The translations under genes were made by a program, and so were the position numbers. The notes beneath the pieces were generated by a model that was not told where the DNA came from, searched no databases, and saw nothing but the letters and a program-made list of their open reading frames with translations. DNA of 64,000 nucleotides, from the NCBI GenBank assembly GCA_947053345.1, contig CAMRSM010000004.1, positions 62,001 through 126,000 on the forward strand. Direction: 5' to 3'. Below are positions 7,936 to 16,674 of this stretch, piece after piece. Position 1 is the stretch's first letter. Every line of letters starts with the position of its first letter. The stretch comes from an uncultured Lachnospiraceae bacterium (GTDB lineage Bacteria; Bacillota; Clostridia; Lachnospirales; Lachnospiraceae).

Positions 7936-9685
7936 ATCCTTCCTCCCTGAGAATGCCCAACAACCGTTCCACCGTCATACTTCCCAAATCCCCATCTTCC
8001 CGTTTCCGGACGGACACACAGCCTTCCGCAGCTTCCTTCCCGCCGACGATCAGCATGTAAGGCACTCGCTCCAACCGCGCCTCCCGTATCTTATATCCGA
8101 CCTTTTCCGCCCTCCCATCCGTTTCGCAGCGCACTCCTTCCTTTTTCAAAATCCCTTCCACCTCTCTTGCATAATCCATATATTTATCCGAGACCGGCAA
8201 TAACTTCACCTGCACTGGCGACAGCCACAGCGGGAATTTCCCGGCATAATGCTCGGTCAATATCCCGATAAACCGCTCGATCGACCCAAACACAACCCGG
8301 TGGATCATGATCGGGCGATGTTTTTTTCCATCTTCCCCGGTATACTCCGCCCCAAAACGCTGCGGCAGCTGAAAATCGAGTTGAATTGTGCCGCACTGCC
8401 ATGTCCTTCCGATGGAGTCTTCCAGATGGAAATCAATTTTGGGACCATAAAATGCCCCATCGCCCTCATTGACAATGTATGGCAGCCCCAAATCCTCCAA
8501 TGCGTTTTTCAGACCGCCCGTTGCCATCTCCCAGTCCGCATCGCTCCCTATGGAATTGTCCGGCCTTGTAGACAGCTCCACATGATATTTAAAACCGAAC
8601 TCCGAATACACCTCGTCGATCAGCCGAACCACACCCTTGATCTCACCCGGAATCTGCCCCGGTGTCATAAAAATGTGGGCATCATCCTGCGTGCAGCAGC
8701 GGACACGCATCAGGCCATGCAACGTGCCCGACTTTTCATTCCGGTGGATCAATCCCAGTTCCCCGATGCGCAGAGGAAATTCGCGGTAAGAATGCGGTTC
8801 CATTTTATACACGAGCATCCCGCCAGGACAATTCATCGGCTTGATGGCAAAATCCGTCCCGTCGATCACTGCCGTATACATGTTTTCCCTATAGTGCTCC
8901 CAGTGCCCGGAAGTTTCCCAAAGCTTGCGGTTCAACATGACAGGGGTCGATATCTCCACATACCCTTCCCGCGCGTGCAGCTTCCTCCAATAATCAATTA
9001 ACAGATTTTTTAATATCAGTCCCTTTGGCAGAAAGAAAGGAAATCCGGGGCCTTCCTCCAACAGCGTAAATAATCCAAGCTCCTTTCCAAGCTTCCTGTG
9101 ATTCCTTCTTTTTGCCTCCTCCAGACGGTTTAAATATTCGTCCAGCATCTCCTTATTCGGGAAGGAAGTTCCGTAAATCCTGATAAGCATTTTATTCTTT
9201 TCATCGCCGCGCCAATATGCCCCCGCGACGGACAAAAGCCGAAATGCCCTGATAGCGCTTGTATAAGCCACATGCGGCCCGGCGCACATTTCCAGATGCT
9301 CGCCCTGCTGGTAAAAACTAATCTCCCCATCTTCCGGCAGCCCGCGCAGAAGCTCAAGCTTATAGCTCTCGTTCCGTTCTTTCAGCACCTGCTCCGCCTT
9401 TTTACGATCCATCGTAAAATGTCTTAGCTGCAAATTTTCTTTCACGATTTTTCTCATTTCCGCCTCAATTTCTGCAAAATTTTCTTCCGAGAAACGGAAA
9501 GCAAAATCAAAATCATAATAAAAACCGTCCGCAATCGCGGGACCGACCGCACATTTGGTATCCGGATACACTCTTTTTACTGCCTGAGCCAAAATATGTG
9601 CCGTCGTGTGGCGGAATGCCTCCTTCCCCTCCGGATCTTCAAACCTTGCTTCCACCGTGAAACCGTCCTTCGTCCAAATCTTCAT
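7904..9685 (-). CDS. thrS: Threonyl-tRNA synthetase lacking the N-terminal TGS domain
   Basis: 593 residues; typical bacterial ThrRS has about 640. It begins about 20 residues before the editing domain, so the roughly 60-residue TGS domain is missing. The editing motif HTTAH and MCAGPHV are intact, so mischarged Ser-tRNA could still be cleared. Class II signatures are present: MNCPGGM with the zinc-ligand Cys, HRNEKSGTLHGLMRVR (motif 2), GAFYGPKIDFHL, and MIHRVVFGSIERFIG (motif 3). The anticodon-binding domain follows. It attaches Thr to tRNA-Thr in the cytoplasm. The start is fixed by absence of upstream coding sequence and by the T-box leader. It may be an inducible second ThrRS. Confidence 0.95.
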   Translation of the reverse strand: MKIWTKDGFTVEARFEDPEGKEAFRHTTAHILAQAVKRVYPDTKCAVGPAIADGFYYDFDFAFRFSEENFAEIEAEMRKIVKENLQLRHFTMDRKKAEQVLKERNESYKLELLRGLPEDGEISFYQQGEHLEMCAGPHVAYTSAIRAFRLLSVAGAYWRGDEKNKMLIRIYGTSFPNKEMLDEYLNRLEEAKRRNHRKLGKELGLFTLLEEGPGFPFFLPKGLILKNLLIDYWRKLHAREGYVEISTPVMLNRKLWETSGHWEHYRENMYTAVIDGTDFAIKPMNCPGGMLVYKMEPHSYREFPLRIGELGLIHRNEKSGTLHGLMRVRCCTQDDAHIFMTPGQIPGEIKGVVRLIDEVYSEFGFKYHVELSTRPDNSIGSDADWEMATGGLKNALEDLGLPYIVNEGDGAFYGPKIDFHLEDSIGRTWQCGTIQLDFQLPQRFGAEYTGEDGKKHRPIMIHRVVFGSIERFIGILTEHYAGKFPLWLSPVQVKLLPVSDKYMDYAREVEGILKKEGVRCETDGRAEKVGYKIREARLERVPYMLIVGGKEAAEGCVSVRKREDGDLGSMTVERLLGILREEGYGAAFGCGRQ

Positions 9686-9731
9686 TTTACCTCATCCTTT
9701 CCTGAATAAAATTTTCGACCAACATAAGAAA

Positions 9732-9985
9732 AGCACCCTCAAAGACATATCAATATATCCTCAAGGGTGCTCAATGCACGGTTCCACCTCAATTTTTTAC
9801 TTCAGGTTCCAACAAACCCTAACCTTTAACGCAGATATACGGTAACGCTTACTCTACTTTCGGCACTACAGCTGGGGAATGGTTTTCACATACAACCCAC
9901 ATAGATGCCTTCCACCAAATGACACCCTCTCTGTTTGCGGTTAATATGCTACTTTTTTCCGTCGTCGCTTTTCCTCATGTTCGTC
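9732..9985 (-). promoter_or_regulatory. T-box riboswitch (threonine) controlling thrS
   Basis: Read on the minus strand, the leader has the Stem I features AGAGAG and GGTGGAAGG, a GTGAAAACCATTCC segment with ACC as the likely threonine specifier codon, and the distal GCCGAAAGTAGAG element. The T-box sequence GAGGTGGAACCGTGC lies at 9776-9790. The intrinsic terminator pairs 9764-9771 with 9732-9739 and is followed by a T-rich tract. Uncharged tRNA-Thr should stabilise the antiterminator and allow thrS transcription. Confidence 0.93.
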
Positions 9986-9992
9986 TGTTTTC

Positions 9993-10021
9993 ATCATAAC
10001 ACCATCGGTTCCGGTTGTCAA
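9993..10021 (-). promoter_or_regulatory. Sigma-A promoter of the thrS T-box transcript
   Basis: On the minus strand TTGACA (10021-10016) and TATGAT (9998-9993) are separated by exactly 17 bases. Transcription would begin near 9986, at the base of T-box Stem I. Confidence 0.85.
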
Positions 10022-10108
10022 CAGCCAAACGCCTGGCATCCACAGAAAATGTGATATATTTTTATCCCCCGTTTGGATTTCCCCAATATCTTTCCAGGCC
10101 GTCCCGTC

Positions 10109-10795
10109 TCACTCAATCCATCCCATTTTCCGTCCCATAATATCAGGATTATCCGGCAGTTCCGGCAGGGAAACAGTTTCCGCGAAGCCAAAGTACTCAT
10201 CGCTGTCCAAGCCTGCCGTCCGGTCTACCCAATATTCAAGCCAGTCCAAAAAATGAAAAGGCTTTCCTGTCTCCTTATCCCGCATCGGGATGATACCGCA
10301 GTCATTGGCCAGGTCATAATACCAGACAGTTCCATAAGTATCAGGATCCTCACTGTTCACCACCAGAACGCTGTCCATTCCGTCCCCCTCCGTACACAGC
10401 GCCAACAACCCGTGATCGGCTGTAAACGGGGTATCATCATCATAAAACTGATCCATTTCTTCCTCCGTCATATAGAGGAAATAGAGGCTATGATCCAAGG
10501 TATAAGGAAATGGATGTTCCGCCATGTTTTCCCGTTTCCGAAAAGACAGCAGGCCGTAAAAAGGCTGGCTTCCGGAACCCGCTATGGTCGTGATGAACCG
10601 GCGGTAATCCCCCGGAAGCCGGATTCCCTTCTCCGCCTCAAACGCGCTTACCTCCTCCTCACTAACCGGAGGCTCCCAAACCGGCGGCCATATCCCGCAG
10701 GAAAAAGAAAACTTTCTATCCTTTATTTTCTCAATCTTTTCCATGATCTGCGCAATCCGCCGGTCATATTGTTCCAACTGTCCCAATTCTCCCAT
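10109..10795 (-). CDS. SUKH (SMI1/KNR4) family protein
   Basis: 228 residues from an ATG at 10795 preceded by GGAGGTAAAAAGC; an upstream in-frame extension has no good binding site. SMI1/KNR4 features include PPVSEEEVSAFEAEKG, the IRLPGDYRRFI strand-helix, and later EGDGMDSVLVV and FLDWLEYWVD. SUKH proteins are a major family of immunity proteins in bacterial polymorphic toxin systems and also occur as cytoplasmic regulators. No cognate toxin gene is visible nearby. The divergence from flanking families suggests a member of an accessory-gene array. The family assignment is good; an immunity role is inference. Confidence 0.8.
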   Translation of the reverse strand: MGELGQLEQYDRRIAQIMEKIEKIKDRKFSFSCGIWPPVWEPPVSEEEVSAFEAEKGIRLPGDYRRFITTIAGSGSQPFYGLLSFRKRENMAEHPFPYTLDHSLYFLYMTEEEMDQFYDDDTPFTADHGLLALCTEGDGMDSVLVVNSEDPDTYGTVWYYDLANDCGIIPMRDKETGKPFHFLDWLEYWVDRTAGLDSDEYFGFAETVSLPELPDNPDIMGRKMGWIE

Positions 10796-10962
10796 GCTTT
10801 TTACCTCCATCAAAATTCTCCATAAAATCTTATCTTTATCAACGGATTTCCAAGATCGCAATTTATCCGTCTTATCTGCGGCACCTCCGCACACGGCCGG
10901 CATAAATCCGAAACCATAAGCGTCTCACAATCATTCCTGTATGCCGCCGAGCGCCGATTTTC

Positions 10963-11781
10963 TTATTCTGCTTCTGACCCGCCATAAGGGAGAAACAAAT
11001 ACTCGCCTGCAAAAAATTTGCCGCTGTCCATCTCATCCAGCACCAAAGCACAGCCATAGCGGCAGGCTCCATCCGACGTGGCTCGTTCCACCAATCCAAT
11101 CCCGCCCTCAGGGCTGCCCTTTCCGTGGATGGCTTTGACCTTGCAGGGAAACATCGTCTCTCCCGGTTCTTGACCGTAAGATACCGTATCCCCTATCCCG
11201 ATGCTGCCTTTTTCAACGATGCCAACCACCGCCGTTCCTACGCTGCGGATACTATAAATCTGCTCGATCCGGAACAGAAATTTGTCGCAGGATCTTGCAA
11301 TCCGTTTTGCGTTATGCCTGGACAAATCCTCACTGTACGGGAAAAACGCCATAAAATCCCGAACCGCTCCTTCCTCCCTGCTAAAAAATAAGGTCAGCCC
11401 GGCATCCCACGGAACGATTTCCACGCTTGCAAGCGGATGCTGTATGGAAAGCGGATTTTCCCAAAATCCTCTATACCCGTCCGCATATGGCTTGGGATAT
11501 TTCAAAACCTTTGAAAGAGGGATCTCTTTTTCAAACCCGGACAGGACAGCCCAGACCCACTGTCCATCCTCTTCCTGCACGATCCGGGTCAGCTCCTCCC
11601 CGGTGAGCCAGCAATAATTCCTCCCATTACAGCTTCTTACCATCTGGGGCGGCAAGGGTACGGATTCCATATCCGTAATAAGCCAGTTATAATTTATTTG
11701 CCGTCCCTTGATCGCAGTAAATACCCTGCCCATTTTTGTATACCACTCTTCCCCGCATTCGTTGATTGCCCCATATACCAT
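10963..11781 (-). CDS. Uncharacterised protein with EF-Tu domain-2-like C-terminus
   Basis: 272 residues. Two parts are visible. Residues 17-130 (GRVFTAIKGRQINYNWLI to VEIVPWDAGLTLFF) resemble DUF2691-type proteins, though I am not certain. Residues about 170-265 resemble the beta-barrel domain 2 of translation GTPases: FRIEQIYSIRSVGTAVVGIV then EKGSIGIGDTVSY, like the EF-Tu pattern of fRIedvFsIxGrGTVVtGrVerG. There is no GTPase domain, so it is not a translation factor. The ATG at 11781 follows GGAGGT. The stop of the upstream membrane-protein gene is 15 bases away, suggesting one operon. Function unknown. Confidence 0.6.
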   Translation of the reverse strand: MVYGAINECGEEWYTKMGRVFTAIKGRQINYNWLITDMESVPLPPQMVRSCNGRNYCWLTGEELTRIVQEEDGQWVWAVLSGFEKEIPLSKVLKYPKPYADGYRGFWENPLSIQHPLASVEIVPWDAGLTLFFSREEGAVRDFMAFFPYSEDLSRHNAKRIARSCDKFLFRIEQIYSIRSVGTAVVGIVEKGSIGIGDTVSYGQEPGETMFPCKVKAIHGKGSPEGGIGLVERATSDGACRYGCALVLDEMDSGKFFAGEYLFLPYGGSEAE

Positions 11782-11796
11782 GATCCCAAACCTCCG

Positions 11797-12714
11797 CTAA
11801 AAAATCCCCGGAATGTTTTCCGCCAGCCAATACCCTGCAAAAAAGGAGAGCACATTTGCCAAAGCCGCATAGCAGACCGCCTTTCCCCGCCGCTGCGGCG
11901 TTTTGCTGAACCGTCCGATCAGGGCGCAGTAAAGTGCTGCCTCCAGAACCAGCACGATCAGTTCACCCAAAATATACGCAAAACCAAACATCATCTCGCC
12001 GGATGTATAATTTACATAATTCAGCCATACATTCAGCGTGATCTGGGTGAGTACATTAACCGCCGCCAGAAAGATAAGCTGCCGCTTCTCCCGGTATCCG
12101 AAAAACAGCGCGACCACAAGCTCCAGAAAAACAGTAAGCAAAATCCGCACCGCAAGAGAAATCATCTCCCAGGTATAATCGTAACATTTTTCCGCCGTGA
12201 GCACCGGATTGTCCGCCAGCCCTGACAAATCTACGGTATAATAGCTGTCAAACGCATACATCGTGTAAACCGGGCTCACATAGAACGCGTCCCTCCCCGG
12301 AAAATACAGCAGGATTTTATAGGTGGACGGCGGGCAGTAAAGCCATTTCAGCTCCTGATTTTCGGAACAGTGCCACCATTCCTGCAGAAAGTAAAATCCG
12401 TCCGCATCCTTATATTCCGCAAATGCTTTCCAAATCTCATATTCTCCTTCTTCATAGCGGGCATTCCTGTCATCCCCGTCCCACACCCCCGCAGGCCCCG
12501 TGGAGTCATACAGCGACAGCAAGGTTCCGTAATACTCCTCACCCTCCATCCCGGTAAAGGTGATCTGAACGGAGGGTTTCGGTCCTATGTCGGCGGAAAC
12601 GGCAGCGGCGGGGGAGAGCAGGACGGCAGCGCAAATCAGGAACAGCAGCATCCGCCGCTTTCTCCGCCGTTTGTTTGTGTCCGGTTTCAAATTTCCGTTT
12701 TCATACATCCGCAT
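11797..12714 (-). CDS. Exported/membrane protein with ADIGPKPS-type ectodomain and four membrane segments
   Basis: 305 residues. A basic N-terminus (KRRRKRRMLLFLICAAVLL) and AVSADIGPK give a signal-anchor or cleavable signal peptide. Residues about 45-190 form a predicted extracellular domain rich in aromatic and acidic residues (SVQITFTG, GEEYYGTLLSLYD). The last 120 residues contain about four hydrophobic helices. The combination of an ADIGPKPS start, a beta-rich ectodomain and terminal helices recurs in Clostridia proteins without a known function. It follows the second DUF4132 gene by 24 bases and precedes the EF-Tu-like gene by 15, so co-transcription is likely. Confidence 0.65.
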   Translation of the reverse strand: MRMYENGNLKPDTNKRRRKRRMLLFLICAAVLLSPAAAVSADIGPKPSVQITFTGMEGEEYYGTLLSLYDSTGPAGVWDGDDRNARYEEGEYEIWKAFAEYKDADGFYFLQEWWHCSENQELKWLYCPPSTYKILLYFPGRDAFYVSPVYTMYAFDSYYTVDLSGLADNPVLTAEKCYDYTWEMISLAVRILLTVFLELVVALFFGYREKRQLIFLAAVNVLTQITLNVWLNYVNYTSGEMMFGFAYILGELIVLVLEAALYCALIGRFSKTPQRRGKAVCYAALANVLSFFAGYWLAENIPGIF

Positions 12715-12738
12715 CCTCTTCCCCTGATTCTGCCTGCA

Positions 12739-15700
12739 TTATTCTTTCCCTGCACCGGCCGCCCTCTCGACCTGCAGCACGATTTCACTGAAATATTTCG
12801 CCGGGACATCTTCCAGCAGGCATTTCTGCTTATCCTCCACCTCATACAGCGGGCAGCCCGGCTCAGCCTTGCCGATCCGGTAAAAGCACACGTTTCCGAT
12901 TGTGACATCCTCATTGCTGAAGCCGACAAAGCAGCCGGAGAAATTCAGTTCTGCCCCCAAACTAACCGCCTTATCATCACGCCAAAAGGTATCAACACAG
13001 CCCCCGTCAATCACCCACCCATGATACCAGCCGGCTCCTGTAAGCCTGCTGTTCAGCGACATGGAATTGACGATGCGCCCGGAAAAACGAGTAAGTTCAC
13101 GCTGCTTTAATTCCCCCTTCTCCGGAGTATAAATCGGGCGCTCCAGCTGCAGAAACGGCTGTGTGATCTCGTAATCCGCCAGCTGCTCCCTCCAGACCTC
13201 CCTGTCCTCCTCGGTCAGTTCGATCGGGTGCACCAGGCCGATTTTTGCGCCCTGCTGCCGCGCAGACTTTTCTTCACCCGCGGCAGCAGGATCGGCTTTT
13301 GTCCGGCCGCAGGCGGCTTCCTTCCCATCCGCGGCGCTGCTTTCCCCGGACGGTGCTGCTTCCGCGCCGTCCCCGTCAGGACTTCCCGCCGGCAGGTGGT
13401 ATTCCTCCTCGTCCTGTGTGTTAAACGAGCCGTCCTCCATATAGCGGAAACTCTGAACAAGCTTTCCGTCCCTGTAAACGCCCCAAATTAAGCCGGTCGC
13501 AAACTGGTGCATCACCGGATTTTTCACAAATAGCCGACACCACGCATCCACGCTCCACATGCGCGCTGAGGAGAGCGCCTGCTCCAGACGCTGCGTCTGG
13601 CTGGAAATAATCTCCTTCATCTGCTTTTTCATCTGTTTGAATTCGTTGTAAGCTTCCGACGCTTTCCTTTCGTCGTCCCTCTTGCCAGGCGCAGGAAGGC
13701 TTTTCAGCTTCTTTCCGAGAATATGCTTTTTTGCGCTCTCTTTTGCTGCTTCCTGCCCCTTACCGCCTTCGGCAGCCGCTGCGGCTGTATCCGCCGCGCC
13801 TGTGTCTGCCGCGGCATCCGAAACTTCTGCGGCGGCATCCGCATTTTTCTCCGGCAGCTTCTTCCCTGCGCTGCCGTCATCCGGCTTCCCCTTGGAACCG
13901 CGTTTCTTTGCTCCCTTCTCCGGTACGGCTTCTTTCTCCTCCAGTTCCTCATATACCTCAAACTCCAGCGCAGGGGTGATCATCACGCGGAATTTCCGCT
14001 CCCCGTAGTCAAAAGTCCGCCCCAGCCCCTCGTCAAAGCCGAGATCCGGCACAATCCGGTCGATCAGTTCCTCCCTGCTGATGCCAAGCTGCTCCGCCGC
14101 AAAATCAAGCGCGTTCCCCGCCGCCGCGCGCACCTGCCGGTATTTGAATTTCCGCGCGAGCCCATCCACTGTAATCAGCGCCTGCGGCAGCGGATTTAAG
14201 CTTAACGCCTGCACCGCTTCGCACGCAATCAAACCGCGCGACTGCTTCGGCCATTCCTTGAGCTGGCGCTTTAACCGCTCGATAATCTCACTGCCGCCGT
14301 GGATGGCAGCCGCGTACAGCACCCAGCGCTTTTTTGCCTCCGCGCCCGTCTCAACCCATTTGTCAAACAATTCATTTACATAGACTGCAAACTCATCCGG
14401 CTGCAGCGCGCCTGCCAGAAATTCCGCATTTTTGTTATAACCGAGAACCGTCATGGAATAATAATACAGAAAAATAGCCTGCAGATAATCTTCCCCTGCC
14501 TCCTCCCCGGAGAGCATATGTACTTTGGAAAACGGGGTTTCGTAAGCCCAGGAGAGACTGCGCTTCCTTCCGCCCTTGTGTATATCCTCCACCAGATCCT
14601 TCTGTGAGAGCGATTTACCTGCCGCCGCCGCGCCGCCGTCCTTTGCGATCAATGCATCCTGAAGCATTCCTTTCAGCTTCACGCTCTTTTCCTTTTCCAG
14701 AATCTTTGTAAGCAGTTCCCCGCAGTCTGTTCCGGCTTCCTGCCAAACAACGAAGACGCGGATGGCAAGCTCCCGCACCGACGATTTCTTCGATGCGAGC
14801 ATCTCTTCAATTTCTTTCCGCCAGCCTGTCTGGCGGCTTAAAAGCTCAAACAGCTGCTGCCGGATTACCTTTGCCCCATCCTCCGCATAAGATAAGATTT
14901 CCGCCTTGTTTTCCTCCGTATTCTGCGCAAGTATCTCAAGACCGAGCAGGCGCTCCGCCGCTTCGCCCCCGGCGAATGCCGCAAGTGTTTCCTCCCGCCG
15001 CTCCTTCAAATACTGTCCGAAAACCTGGATTGCCCCGGCGTGGAACGCTTCTCTATCGGAATTGTTGTAAACCCAGTCTTCCATCTTACCAACCCCGGAA
15101 AGCTGGTGTGCGATATCAAGCTCTTCCCAGTCAAAATTCCCAAACAGTTCCACAACCTTTGCCGCACTGATCTTTGATGTGTAGATATCCCTGCTTTCAT
15201 ACAGATCACCGCGCAGAAACCAATACCCGCGCCAGAGCCACATATAAGCCTGGATCCGGCGGTAAAACTTCCCGTCCACAATTTCCTTATCGGTATTATC
15301 CAATATTCCCCGCTCGGTTCTGCCGGTGTAATAATAATTCTTCCCAAGCTTTTCTGCAAGCGGGTACAGCGTATCCACCGATTCCTGACCGCGCAGAAAC
15401 GCTCGGATAACATCAGAATCCGAATTATTTTTAACTAATTTGTTTGCAAGCTTATCAATCAACTTATTCTGACCGTAGCTTTTTTTGATCTGCCGGAGCT
15501 CCTTATAAAACGCAGGCCTGTTCTTTTTAATTACGTCAAGCATCCGGTTCGAAGCGTCAACCGGCACCTCATCCATGACCTCCACATAAATCTCTGTATT
15601 ATCTTCCAGCTGTCTTTCCAAAATCAGTGTATGGCCCTTTTTCGCCGACCAGCAGATATAGTCCTTTGCAGACAGGCCAAATTCCCTGTCATATGTTGTG

Positions 15701-16587
15701 CCCCTTGTATAAATATCCATCGGTGAGACAAGGCCGATCAGGTTGATCGCCTCCAGCGTTTCCTCCATATTCGCAGCCAGACAGATTCTTACAACATCCT
15801 TCAGCTTCCCGGAAAGCGGATAGTTCAGATACGCAAGGCCTGCCACCAGCCTTAACGTCTGCATCGAAAGCCCGTGCTTTAAGCCCGCAAGCTTTAAAAT
15901 ATACTCCGTCACTGCACCGTTCCTCACCGCATCTTTCACCTCCGCCACGGACAGATGGAAAGGCGGGTACATCCTGTCCAGGCTTTCGATCGCGATTTCC
16001 TCATATTGCTCCAGCAGCAGACGATCCTCCTCCACAACCGGTTTCTCCTGCTCATCCCCGCATCTGCATTTTCGCATAAAATAGACGGCGCAAAGCACAA
16101 ACTTCCCTTTATCCGAACTGTTCTTTTCGAATTGGATCGCCTGCTTTAAAATTTCAGCTTTCCCGCACGCGATCTCAACCAGCCGGTCGCGTGAGGAGGA
16201 GTCAAGCGGGTATATATCCGCGCCGAGCAGCGCCGCATACACAGCCGCTTTTTTGGCAGCGTCCGTTTCCAGATCGACGGCTCCTCTTTGCGGATCGATT
16301 ACTTCCAGCGGGATCATGCGGAAGCAGGTGGAATCCCCTTTGGCAAGAAGCACGGAAAATAACTTTGCCGCGACATCGCGCTCCCCCGACTTTACCAGCT
16401 CCCGGAACAGGCGGATCGCGCTATCGGCAGGGATGGAAGATAAATCCTCAAAGGCGAAACCGTCCAGGGCATCATGCCCGGCCTTGCCGGAGAGGAAATC
16501 CGCGGCGGACTGACGCTCGGCTGAGGTGAGCGGGAGGGTGTTGAAGAAGGCGGTGATTTTTTCTTCCAGGATATTTTTTGGGTTCAT
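12739..16587 (-). CDS. DUF4132 (YehI/MolR-like) protein, full length, copy 2 with disordered insertions
   Basis: 1282 residues, a close paralogue of the protein at 172-3714: for example SRGLIACEAVQALSLNP against SRGAIACEAVKALSLSP. The C-terminal DUF4132 core is intact (TGLIWGVYRDGKLV, KIGLVHPIELTEED, ITQPFLQLERPIY, KYFSEIVLQVE). The N-terminal two thirds look like HEAT-type helical repeats. It carries two low-complexity Ala/Lys/Glu-rich insertions, about residues 880-955 and 1062-1115, absent from copy 1, which probably form disordered linkers. The ATG at 16587 follows AAGGAG by 12 bases. It lies directly downstream of the VWA, SWIM and DUF262 genes on the same strand, matching the DUF4132 association with these families in E. 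coli. Confidence 0.9.
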   Translation of the reverse strand: MNPKNILEEKITAFFNTLPLTSAERQSAADFLSGKAGHDALDGFAFEDLSSIPADSAIRLFRELVKSGERDVAAKLFSVLLAKGDSTCFRMIPLEVIDPQRGAVDLETDAAKKAAVYAALLGADIYPLDSSSRDRLVEIACGKAEILKQAIQFEKNSSDKGKFVLCAVYFMRKCRCGDEQEKPVVEEDRLLLEQYEEIAIESLDRMYPPFHLSVAEVKDAVRNGAVTEYILKLAGLKHGLSMQTLRLVAGLAYLNYPLSGKLKDVVRICLAANMEETLEAINLIGLVSPMDIYTRGTTYDREFGLSAKDYICWSAKKGHTLILERQLEDNTEIYVEVMDEVPVDASNRMLDVIKKNRPAFYKELRQIKKSYGQNKLIDKLANKLVKNNSDSDVIRAFLRGQESVDTLYPLAEKLGKNYYYTGRTERGILDNTDKEIVDGKFYRRIQAYMWLWRGYWFLRGDLYESRDIYTSKISAAKVVELFGNFDWEELDIAHQLSGVGKMEDWVYNNSDREAFHAGAIQVFGQYLKERREETLAAFAGGEAAERLLGLEILAQNTEENKAEILSYAEDGAKVIRQQLFELLSRQTGWRKEIEEMLASKKSSVRELAIRVFVVWQEAGTDCGELLTKILEKEKSVKLKGMLQDALIAKDGGAAAAGKSLSQKDLVEDIHKGGRKRSLSWAYETPFSKVHMLSGEEAGEDYLQAIFLYYYSMTVLGYNKNAEFLAGALQPDEFAVYVNELFDKWVETGAEAKKRWVLYAAAIHGGSEIIERLKRQLKEWPKQSRGLIACEAVQALSLNPLPQALITVDGLARKFKYRQVRAAAGNALDFAAEQLGISREELIDRIVPDLGFDEGLGRTFDYGERKFRVMITPALEFEVYEELEEKEAVPEKGAKKRGSKGKPDDGSAGKKLPEKNADAAAEVSDAAADTGAADTAAAAAEGGKGQEAAKESAKKHILGKKLKSLPAPGKRDDERKASEAYNEFKQMKKQMKEIISSQTQRLEQALSSARMWSVDAWCRLFVKNPVMHQFATGLIWGVYRDGKLVQSFRYMEDGSFNTQDEEEYHLPAGSPDGDGAEAAPSGESSAADGKEAACGRTKADPAAAGEEKSARQQGAKIGLVHPIELTEEDREVWREQLADYEITQPFLQLERPIYTPEKGELKQRELTRFSGRIVNSMSLNSRLTGAGWYHGWVIDGGCVDTFWRDDKAVSLGAELNFSGCFVGFSNEDVTIGNVCFYRIGKAEPGCPLYEVEDKQKCLLEDVPAKYFSEIVLQVERAAGAGKE

Positions 16588-16674
16588 TTGGGTTGTTTCT
16601 CCTTTCTGCTAACTTTATTGATATTGCAGCATGTTTCCAAAAGCATTTGCCGGCTCGGCATGGTAGAATATCGA

